Source: an uncultured bacterium
Lineage (GTDB): Bacteria > Actinomycetota > Actinomycetes > S36-B12
DNA length: 5,192 nt
Assembly (NCBI GenBank): GCA_903908025.1
Contig: CAIVQM010000384.1
Location: forward strand, 1-5,192
Direction of reading: 5' to 3'
The notes below the pieces were generated by a model. That model was not told the origin of the DNA and made no database searches. It saw only the letters and a program-made list of their open reading frames with translations. Below, piece by piece: positions 1 to 5,192 of the stretch. The position numbers were made by a program, and so were the translations under genes. Within the stretch, counting starts at the first letter, position 1. Each line of letters opens with the position of its first letter.

Positions 1-673
1 CGGGTCGCAGCGGAAGACGGCGCACGCCTATGCGGAGGGCTGGATCCAGCCCGATCTCGTTCCGGTCGCCACCCGCTCGGCCGAGCTCGGCTGGGGAATG
101 CTCAGTGCCGACGAGGCGCCACGACCCGCCACGACCCTCGAGGGTCTCGGCGCACTGAAGACTCCGTTCCGCCCGCATGGCCGCGTCACCGCAGGTAACA
201 GCTCCGGACTCAACGACGGCGCGACGGCCGCGCTGCTGGCGTCCGAATCCGTGGCCGACGAGCTCGGACTGCAGAAGAAGATGCGCATGGTCGGCTTCGC
301 CTTCGCCGGCGTCGAGCCCGAGGTCATGGGCGTCGGCCCCGTGCCGAGCACCGAGAAGGCGCTGTCACGTGCCGGCCTGTCGATCACCGATATCGACCTG
401 TTCGAGATCAACGAGGCCTTTGCCGTGCAGGTGCTCGCCTTCCTCGATCACTTCGGCATCGATGACGACGACACACGCGTCAACCCGATGGGTGGCGCCA
501 TCGCCGTCGGGCATCCCCTGGCCTCCAGCGGCATCCGGCTGATGACCTACCTGGCTCGTGACTTCGAGCGCAATCCGAGCGCCCGCTACGGAATCACCAC
601 CATGTGCATCGGCCTCGGCATGGGCGGCACGGTCATCTGGGAGAACGTCAACTACGCAGGGAGCAAGGCATGA
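1..673 (+). CDS. fadA: Acetyl-CoA acyltransferase (thiolase), FadA type, C-terminal part
   Basis: This is the thiolytic enzyme of beta-oxidation: it cleaves 3-ketoacyl-CoA with CoA to give acetyl-CoA and a shortened acyl-CoA in the cytoplasm. The frame is open from base 2, so the gene enters from upstream; 223 codons are visible. Thiolases usually have about 390-430 residues, so roughly 170-200 residues are missing, including the region of the acyl-carrying cysteine. Visible thiolase motifs, numbered within the fragment, are a VTAGNSSGLNDGA block near residue 62, NEAF at 137-140, GGAIAVGHP with the catalytic His at 171, and the C-terminal catalytic Cys at 202 (TMCIGLGMGG). No frameshift or missing key residue is seen. 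An in-frame ATG at 98 is internal, not the start, because thiolase-like sequence continues upstream of it. The stop codon overlaps the fadB start, which supports an operon and a FadA-FadB complex. Substrate chain length cannot be read from the sequence. Confidence 0.93.
   Translation, partial: GSQRKTAHAYAEGWIQPDLVPVATRSAELGWGMLSADEAPRPATTLEGLGALKTPFRPHGRVTAGNSSGLNDGATAALLASESVADELGLQKKMRMVGFAFAGVEPEVMGVGPVPSTEKALSRAGLSITDIDLFEINEAFAVQVLAFLDHFGIDDDDTRVNPMGGAIAVGHPLASSGIRLMTYLARDFERNPSARYGITTMCIGLGMGGTVIWENVNYAGSKA
658..663 (+). promoter_or_regulatory. Ribosome binding site for fadB
   Basis: AGGGAG lies inside the last codons of the thiolase gene, six bases before the ATG at 670. It decides the fadB start: this ATG has a good Shine-Dalgarno site and overlaps the thiolase stop as ATGA. 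The in-frame ATG at 604 would lie deep inside the thiolase and add 22 arginine- and histidine-rich residues that read as thiolase sequence in the wrong frame. Confidence 0.75.
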
Positions 674-2760
674 GCGACATGACTAACCCCGACGAGGTCG
701 TCACGCATGCTCGTGTCCGACTGCTCGATCTGCCCGATGGCGCCGGCACGATGGCGCTGATAACGATCGACAACGACCGTGACCACACTCGTCCGACGAC
801 CTTCGGACCGGGCGGCATGGCTTCGCTCGACGCGGCGATCGACCAGGTCGCAGCCATGCCGGATATCGCCGCGATCGGCGTCACGGGCAAGCCGTTCATC
901 TTTGCCGTTGGAGCCGACCTGTCCGCGATCGGCACCGTCACTGACCGCGAGATCATCCGCCAGTTCGGTCAGATGGGCCACAACGTGTTCCGGCGTCTTG
1001 GCGAGATGGACATCCCCACGTTCGCCTTCGTGAACGGTGCTGCCATGGGTGGTGGCACCGAACTCGCACTGCACTGCGACTACCGCACGATGTCGTGGGG
1101 CGCGGCGGCGATGTCCCTTCCCGAGGTCTTCCTCGGGCTCATCCCCGGCTGGGGCGGCGCCTGGCTGCTGCCCAATCTCATCGGACCGGCGAACGCGCTT
1201 GAGGTGATCATCGCCAACCCGATGCAGCAGAACAAGCAGCTAAAGCCCAAGGACGCCCTTCGGCTGGGTGTCGTCGATGCCCTCTTCGAGTCCGCTGACT
1301 TCCTGGAGCAGTCCATCCGCTGGGCAGCCGGTGTCGTAAACAAGACGATCGACGTGGCCCGGCCCGAGCCCGATCGCGAGAGCTGGGAGGCCATCGTCGG
1401 CATTGCCCGCACCATGCTCGACGACCGCATCCACGGCGCCACTCCAGCCCCCTATCGCGCCCTCGACCTCGTCAGCGCCGCCCGTACGGCGACGCGCGAC
1501 GAGGGCTTCGACGCCGAGGATGAGGCCCTGGCCGATCTCGTCATGGGCGACGATCTCCGCGCCTCGCTCTACTCTTTCGACCTGGTGCAGAAGCGGGCGA
1601 AGAAGCCGGTCGGTGTGCCCGACAAGTCACTGGCCCGGGCGGTCACCAAGGTGGGCGTCGTCGGCGCTGGGCTGATGGCGAGCCAGTTGGCGCTGCTGTT
1701 CGCCAAGCGCCTGCAGGTGCCCGTCGTCATGACCGACCTCGACGCTGAGCGCGTGGACAAGGGGCTCGAGTTCGTGCGCGTCGATCTCGCCGGGCAGGTG
1801 GCCAAGGGACGCCTCTCCCAGGACAAGGCCAACCGGCTGTCGGCACTCGTCACCGGCTCGACAGACAAGGCCGCCTTCGCTGATGCCGACTTCGTGATAG
1901 AAGCAGTCTTCGAGAATCTCGCGGTCAAGAAGCAGGTGTTCGCCGAAGTCGAGGCGATCGTCTCCGAGACTTGCATCCTCGCGACCAACACCTCGTCGCT
2001 GTCGGTCACCGCTATGGCGGCCGATCTCGCGCATCCCGAGCGGGTCGTCGGCTTCCACTTCTTCAACCCAGTCGCGCTCATGCCGCTGCTGGAGATCGCC
2101 CGCGCCGAGCAGACCGACGATGCCACGGTCGCAACGGCATTCGCCGTCGGCAAGACGCTGAAGAAGTCCTGCGTCCTGGTGAAGGACGCGCCGGCATTCG
2201 TCGTCAATCGACTCCTGACCCGCTACATGGGCGAGATCATCAAGGCTGTCGACGAGGGAACCGACATCGCTGTGGCCGACCGTGCGGTGGATCCGCTGGG
2301 CCTGCCCATGTCGCCGTTCAACCTGATGCGACTGGTCGGGCCCGCCGTGGCCTTCCACGTGTCCGAGACGATGAACGCTGCCTACCCGGAGCGCTTCCAC
2401 GTCTCGGAGAACATGCGCAACATCGTCGCGGCAGGGAAGACCGCCATCTGGGTCAAGCAGGACGACGGCAGATACATCGTCGATCCTGAGATCGCCGCCA
2501 TGCTGGTGCAGGGCGACTCACCGCTCACAGAGGAGCAGGTGCGAACCCGGGCGGCCGACGCGCTGGCCGACGAGGCCCGCCGCATGCTCGACGAGGGTGT
2601 CGTCGCCGAGGCCCAGGACATCGACCTGTGCATGCTGCTGGGCGCAGGGTGGCCCTTCTGGCTTGGTGGCATCACGCCCTACCTGGACCGCAGCGGTGCG
2701 GCCGAACGTGCCGCCGGCGGGCGCTTCCTCGCACTCGGCGTCGCCTCGGTTCCTGCCTAG
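670..2760 (+). CDS. fadB: Fused enoyl-CoA hydratase / 3-hydroxyacyl-CoA dehydrogenase (FadB, trifunctional enzyme alpha subunit)
   Basis: This 696-residue cytoplasmic enzyme hydrates trans-2-enoyl-CoA to 3-hydroxyacyl-CoA and then oxidises it with NAD to 3-ketoacyl-CoA, the substrate of the adjacent thiolase. The N-terminal crotonase domain spans about residues 15-290. It shows the oxyanion-hole segments FAVGADLSAI and GAAMGGG, and two catalytic glutamates at 131 (GGTELALHCDYR) and 152 (LPEVFLGLIPGWGG). The NAD-binding dehydrogenase domain begins near 327 (KVGVVGAGLMASQ, glycines 329, 332 and 334) and continues with E411/E415 (IEAVFEN), TNTSS at 439-443, the catalytic His463 in GFHFFNP, and PAFVVNRLL near 508-516. 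A C-terminal dehydrogenase-like repeat ends in LLGAGWPFWLGG near 656-667. Length and domain order match trifunctional alpha subunits. The third position of the dinucleotide fingerprint is Ala337 rather than Gly, which I believe is common in actinobacterial members. The start at 670 is chosen from the Shine-Dalgarno site and the ATGA overlap with the thiolase. Confidence 0.95.
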   Translation: MSDMTNPDEVVTHARVRLLDLPDGAGTMALITIDNDRDHTRPTTFGPGGMASLDAAIDQVAAMPDIAAIGVTGKPFIFAVGADLSAIGTVTDREIIRQFGQMGHNVFRRLGEMDIPTFAFVNGAAMGGGTELALHCDYRTMSWGAAAMSLPEVFLGLIPGWGGAWLLPNLIGPANALEVIIANPMQQNKQLKPKDALRLGVVDALFESADFLEQSIRWAAGVVNKTIDVARPEPDRESWEAIVGIARTMLDDRIHGATPAPYRALDLVSAARTATRDEGFDAEDEALADLVMGDDLRASLYSFDLVQKRAKKPVGVPDKSLARAVTKVGVVGAGLMASQLALLFAKRLQVPVVMTDLDAERVDKGLEFVRVDLAGQVAKGRLSQDKANRLSALVTGSTDKAAFADADFVIEAVFENLAVKKQVFAEVEAIVSETCILATNTSSLSVTAMAADLAHPERVVGFHFFNPVALMPLLEIARAEQTDDATVATAFAVGKTLKKSCVLVKDAPAFVVNRLLTRYMGEIIKAVDEGTDIAVADRAVDPLGLPMSPFNLMRLVGPAVAFHVSETMNAAYPERFHVSENMRNIVAAGKTAIWVKQDDGRYIVDPEIAAMLVQGDSPLTEEQVRTRAADALADEARRMLDEGVVAEAQDIDLCMLLGAGWPFWLGGITPYLDRSGAAERAAGGRFLALGVASVPA

Positions 2761-2799
2761 CCGCGAAACAAGGCTCGCCTAAGGGTGCATCCGGCCGGC

Positions 2800-2837
2800 A
2801 ACCTACGGTACCGTAACCTACGTCGTCGTAGGTTACG
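2800..2837. promoter_or_regulatory. Operator-like array of five TACG/CGTA units before the flavoprotein gene
   Basis: The short intergenic region contains five four-base units that alternate in orientation: TACG at 2804, CGTA at 2812, TACG at 2819, CGTA at 2827 and TACG at 2834. The steps are 8, 7, 8 and 7 bp, giving a 15-bp repeat. They build a 12-bp perfect palindrome TACGGTACCGTA (2804-2815), a direct repeat AACCTACG (2800-2807 and 2815-2822), and its inverted copy CGTAGGTT (2827-2834). Dense overlapping palindromes just before a start codon are typical of operators for dimeric repressors such as TetR-family proteins, but the regulator is not in this window and I cannot name it. Several TAnnnT hexamers (for example TAACCT at 2814 and TAGGTT at 2829) could be a -10 element. 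No convincing -35 is seen, so a promoter is inferred rather than shown. Confidence 0.6.
2812..2837. repeat. Perfect inverted repeat, 11-bp arms with 4-base centre
   Basis: The arms are CGTAACCTACG (2812-2822) and CGTAGGTTACG (2827-2837), separated by TCGT. The match is perfect and stops at the next base on each side. It is the right half of the operator-like array. If transcribed it would form a strong hairpin ending six bases before the Shine-Dalgarno site at 2844, so an effect on translation of the flavoprotein gene is possible. There is no run of T after it, so it is not a classical intrinsic terminator for fadB, although some high-GC bacteria use hairpins without a T tract. Confidence 0.8.
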
Positions 2838-2843
2838 TCCGTT

Positions 2844-2848
2844 GGAGG
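2844..2848 (+). promoter_or_regulatory. Ribosome binding site for the flavoprotein gene
   Basis: GGAGG ends six bases before the GTG at 2855 and supports that GTG as the start. The encoded protein then reaches its flavin-domain opening motif IQGGMG at residues 11-16, which is the expected position for this family. Confidence 0.8.
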
Positions 2849-2854
2849 TCGTTC

Positions 2855-4279
2855 GTGCTCACTGCTGATCAGCTGCCCGAGATCATCCAGGGCGGCATGG
2901 GCGCCGCCGTCTCCTCGTGGCGGCTCGCCAATGCCGTGTCGCGCTGTGGCCAGCTCGGCGTCGTGTCCGGGGTGGCCCTTGACCTCGTCCTCGCCCGCCG
3001 CCTGCAGGACGGCGACCCCGACGGCAGCTCCCGCCGGGCGCTGGCCGCCTTCCCGAACCAGGAGATGGCCGAGCGCGCCCTCAGCCGGTTCTTCCGGGAG
3101 GGCGGGCGTCCCGAGGGCACGCCGTACTCCCCCATCTCGCATCTGACGATCACCCCGCATCGCGCAACAGTCGAACTCGTCGTTCTCGGCGGCTTCGTCG
3201 AGGTGTGGCTTGCGAAGGAGGGCCACGACGGTCTCGTCGGCATCAACTGCCTGGAGAAGATCCAGCTCTCCACTCCGGCAACCCTCCTCGGCGCGATGAT
3301 CGCCGGGGTCGACGTCGTCCTGATGGGCGCCGGCGTGCCACGCGAGATCCCCCGCACCCTCAACGACCTGGCCGCCGGCCGCATCGTGCATCTGCCCATC
3401 GATGTCGACGGCGCGGACTCAGACCGCTTCACCCTCGACCTCGATGCCAGTGACGTCGTCGGGCCGAGCCTGCCGACCCTGACGCGCCCGGTCTTCCTCG
3501 CCATCGTGTCGGCCCATGTGCTGGCGGCCTTCCTCGCCCGCGATGAAGACATCCGTCCCGACGGCTTCGTCGTGGAGGGCCCCCCGGCCGGCGGCCACAA
3601 CGCTCCGCCGCGCAAGAGCGTCATCGACGAGAAGGGCGAACTGCTCTTCGGCCCTCGCGATGAGCCCGACCTCGCGAAGATCGCGGCCCTGGACATGCCG
3701 TTCTGGCTCGCCGGTGCGGCTGGCATGCCCACGGCACTGCGCGAGGCGCGGGAGGCCGGCGCCCATGGCGTGCAGGTCGGCACAGTGTTCGCGCTGTCGA
3801 CCGACTCCGGACTCATCGACGAGATCCGCAACGCGCTACTCGACGGCATCCGCGACGACTCCCTGCACGTGCGCACCGATCCGCTGGCTTCGCCCACCGG
3901 CTTCCCGTTCAAGGTTGCAGAGATCGAGGGCACCATCTCCGATCGCGAGATCATGGTCGAGCGTCCGCGCCTCTGTGACCTCGGGTTCCTGCGTACGCCG
4001 TACCTCCGACCGGACGATGTCGTCGGCTACCGGTGCGCGGCCGAGCCCGAGCACATGTACGAGCGCAAAGACGGCACGGCTGAGGACACCATCGGCCGGG
4101 CCTGCGTCTGCAACGGGCTGACCGCTTCGGTCGGGCTTGGGCAGACCCGCAAGGACGGTTACCGCGAACTGCCGATCGTGACCCTCGGCTCTGACACGAC
4201 TGCCGCGCGCCAGTTGCTCGAGCTCTACCCGGATGGCTGGACGGCCACCCAGGTCGTCGACTGGCTGGTTACTGCCTGA
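2855..4279 (+). CDS. Nitronate monooxygenase / PfaD-like FMN-dependent flavoprotein
   Basis: This predicted cytoplasmic TIM-barrel flavoprotein has 474 residues. The family (2-nitropropane dioxygenase-like) includes nitronate monooxygenases and trans-acting enoyl reductases such as PfaD; the substrate here is unknown. Visible features are the opening IQGGMG (residues 11-16), an AGGH motif with His248 in the position of the family's catalytic histidine, and the flavin-phosphate-binding half of the barrel (WLAGAAGM, 284-291; HGVQVGT, 304-310). The barrel appears to end near residue 330. About 140 further residues follow that classic single-domain nitronate monooxygenases lack, with cysteines at 374, 394, 417 and 419, the last two as CVC. 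There is no signal peptide or membrane segment. The gene follows fadB on the same strand after a 94-bp gap that holds an operator-like array, so it may have its own promoter while also receiving fadAB read-through. Its 3' end overlaps dxs. Family assignment is firm; a role in acyl-CoA metabolism is inferred from context only. Confidence 0.85.
   Translation: MLTADQLPEIIQGGMGAAVSSWRLANAVSRCGQLGVVSGVALDLVLARRLQDGDPDGSSRRALAAFPNQEMAERALSRFFREGGRPEGTPYSPISHLTITPHRATVELVVLGGFVEVWLAKEGHDGLVGINCLEKIQLSTPATLLGAMIAGVDVVLMGAGVPREIPRTLNDLAAGRIVHLPIDVDGADSDRFTLDLDASDVVGPSLPTLTRPVFLAIVSAHVLAAFLARDEDIRPDGFVVEGPPAGGHNAPPRKSVIDEKGELLFGPRDEPDLAKIAALDMPFWLAGAAGMPTALREAREAGAHGVQVGTVFALSTDSGLIDEIRNALLDGIRDDSLHVRTDPLASPTGFPFKVAEIEGTISDREIMVERPRLCDLGFLRTPYLRPDDVVGYRCAAEPEHMYERKDGTAEDTIGRACVCNGLTASVGLGQTRKDGYRELPIVTLGSDTTAARQLLELYPDGWTATQVVDWLVTA
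4269..4279. other. Convergent 11-bp overlap of flavoprotein gene and dxs 3' ends
   Basis: The flavoprotein stop TGA occupies 4277-4279 on the plus strand. The dxs stop TAA occupies 4271-4269 on the minus strand. The two coding regions therefore overlap tail to tail by 11 bp, leaving no intergenic space for a terminator. Transcripts from each side must end within, or read antisense through, the other gene. Confidence 0.9.
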
Positions 4280-5192
4280 TCGTGCTGTCGGTGGTGCCGG
4301 TCTCGACCGACGCTACCTCGGGATCCGCGTCCGCCCGCCGTGCCATCGTCTCGACGATCGTGCGGGAGATGTCCTGCGCCGTCAGCCCGCACTCGGCGAG
4401 CACCTCGGCTCGCTTGCCCTGATCAAGGAAGCGGTCGGGCACCCCGATCATGCTGAGCGGGACCTCGACACCGGAGTCACGTAGCAGCTGGCTGACCGCA
4501 GAGCCGACTCCCCCGACCCGGATGCCGTCCTCAACGACGACAACCAACCGCGCTGCCGCCGCCAAGGGGACCAGCGATACCGGTACCGGCTTCACCCAGC
4601 GCGGATCGACGACGACGACACCGATGCCCTGCGCCTTCAGTCGCTCAGCGACATCGATGCACAGGGGCGCGAAGGCGCCCACCGCGACGATGACCACCTC
4701 GGGGCTGCCCGACTCGGCGATGACGTCATATCCATTCTCCGTGCGGAGGGCGGGGATCGCGGGGCCCAGCGCTCCCTTGGGGAACCGCACCACCGTGACC
4801 GCGTCATCGACCACAACGGCCTCACGAAGCTCGGCGCGGAGTGTTGCCTCATCGCGCGGCGCCGCGATCCGCAGGTCGGGAACCACCTGGAGCATCGCCA
4901 TGTCCCACATGCCGTTGTGGCTGGCACCATCGTCTCCCGTGATGCCGGCACGATCGAGCACGAAGGTGACACCTGCACGATGCAGGGCGCAGTCCATGAG
5001 CACCTGATCGAAGGCTCTGTTCAGGAACGTCGCATACAGCGCCACCACTGGGTGCAGTCCACCAAACGCCATTCCGGCAGCACTTGTTGCCGCGTGTTGT
5101 TCAGCAATCCCAACATCGAACGTGCGGTGTGGATAGGCCTGGGCAAAAGCGTTCAAACCCGTTGGACCCAGCATCGCCGCCGTGATTGCCAC
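4269..5192 (-). CDS. dxs: 1-deoxy-D-xylulose-5-phosphate synthase, C-terminal part
   Basis: Dxs is a cytoplasmic thiamine-diphosphate enzyme that condenses pyruvate with glyceraldehyde 3-phosphate to give 1-deoxy-D-xylulose 5-phosphate and CO2. This is the entry step of the MEP isoprenoid pathway and also feeds thiamine and pyridoxal synthesis. The visible 307 codons are about half of a usual 620-650-residue protein. The frame is open at the right edge; the GTG there reads as an internal valine (VAITAAMLGPTG), not a start. Numbered within the fragment, the pyrimidine-binding domain has the cofactor-activating Glu31 in DVGIAEQHA, followed by FLNRAFDQVL, DRAGITGDDGASHNG and VRFPKG, which carry the expected substrate-binding Arg, Asp and His residues. 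The C-terminal transketolase-like domain starts near SPEVVIVAVGAFAP and includes DPRWVKPVP. The last 20 or so residues are a weakly conserved polar tail. Codons near the right edge are less GC-rich at third positions than the rest. It runs opposite to the fad genes, so it is separately transcribed. Confidence 0.96.
   Translation of the reverse strand: MAITAAMLGPTGLNAFAQAYPHRTFDVGIAEQHAATSAAGMAFGGLHPVVALYATFLNRAFDQVLMDCALHRAGVTFVLDRAGITGDDGASHNGMWDMAMLQVVPDLRIAAPRDEATLRAELREAVVVDDAVTVVRFPKGALGPAIPALRTENGYDVIAESGSPEVVIVAVGAFAPLCIDVAERLKAQGIGVVVVDPRWVKPVPVSLVPLAAAARLVVVVEDGIRVGGVGSAVSQLLRDSGVEVPLSMIGVPDRFLDQGKRAEVLAECGLTAQDISRTIVETMARRADADPEVASVETGTTDSTIRQ

Noticed and set aside
604..669. Longer fadB product starting at the ATG at 604
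   Set aside because: It adds 22 arginine- and histidine-rich residues that are out-of-frame thiolase sequence. The ATG at 670 has a good Shine-Dalgarno site and the ATGA overlap.
98..673. Thiolase starting at the ATG at 98
   Set aside because: The frame is open to base 2 and the upstream residues (for example DLVPVATRS) read as thiolase, so the gene is cut by the window edge rather than short.
1651..1680. FadB dinucleotide fingerprint with Ala337 in place of the third glycine
   Set aside because: I considered it as a possible loss of NAD binding. The first two glycines and all catalytic residues are intact, and GAGLMAS-type motifs are, to my knowledge, normal in actinobacterial FadB.
1627..2400. 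257-residue reading frame antisense to fadB
   Set aside because: Long antisense frames are expected opposite high-GC genes. The product is rich in His, Arg, Gly and Asp with no recognisable domain, and fadB fully explains the region.
2791..2798. CCGGCCGG palindrome in the intergenic region
   Set aside because: An 8-bp GC palindrome is common by chance in such DNA and is not part of the TACG/CGTA pattern.
2761..2854. Intrinsic terminator after fadB
   Set aside because: The only strong inverted repeat (2812-2837) is followed by GTCCGTTGGAGG, not a T tract, and it sits against the next gene's ribosome binding site. An operator or leader role is more likely.
2672..3391. 239-residue minus-strand frame crossing the fadB-flavoprotein gap
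   Set aside because: It covers the operator-like array and both gene ends, shows no family motif, and has low-complexity Gly/Arg/His composition.
2869..3954. 361-residue reading frame antisense to the flavoprotein gene
   Set aside because: It is Ser/Arg/Pro-rich, has no recognisable domain, and mirrors the third-position bias of the real gene on the other strand.
4450..5007. 185-residue plus-strand frame antisense to dxs
   Set aside because: It is almost entirely Ser/Thr/Arg/Ala, a typical shadow of a high-GC gene. Dxs motifs on the other strand are unmistakable.

Overview
The window looks like chromosomal DNA from a high-GC Gram-positive bacterium (Actinomycetota). The reading frames strongly prefer C or G at third codon positions. 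The FadA and FadB protein sequences have the style I associate with actinobacterial trifunctional fatty-acid oxidation enzymes. Genus cannot be settled from this sequence. A propionibacterial or nocardioid-type lineage is possible but is only a guess.

Layout, left to right. Positions 1-673 (+) hold the C-terminal 223 codons of a thiolase (fadA type); its N-terminus lies upstream of the window. Positions 670-2760 (+) hold a complete fused enoyl-CoA hydratase / 3-hydroxyacyl-CoA dehydrogenase (fadB type), translationally coupled to the thiolase by an ATGA overlap. A short intergenic region, 2761-2854, carries a striking array of TACG/CGTA units that reads like a transcription-factor operator, followed by a good Shine-Dalgarno site. 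Positions 2855-4279 (+) encode a 474-residue flavoprotein of the nitronate monooxygenase / PfaD-like family. Positions 4269-5192 (-) hold the C-terminal 307 codons of 1-deoxy-D-xylulose-5-phosphate synthase (dxs), which converges on the flavoprotein gene and overlaps it by 11 bp. Its N-terminus lies beyond the right edge.

How the genes fit together. FadB would catalyse hydration and NAD-dependent oxidation of enoyl-CoA, and FadA the thiolytic cleavage, giving the last three steps of beta-oxidation, very likely as one alpha/beta complex. The flavoprotein has its own apparent control region. It could act on acyl-CoA-like or nitro compounds, but its substrate cannot be read from the sequence. 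Dxs belongs to the MEP isoprenoid pathway and is on the opposite strand, so it is a neighbour rather than a member of the beta-oxidation unit.

Most of the window is ordinary core metabolism. I found no mobile element, CRISPR array, tRNA, rRNA or phage feature. The points most worth a second look are the operator-like array before the flavoprotein gene, the cysteine-rich C-terminal extension of that flavoprotein, and a drop in GC at third codon positions in the part of dxs next to the right edge.
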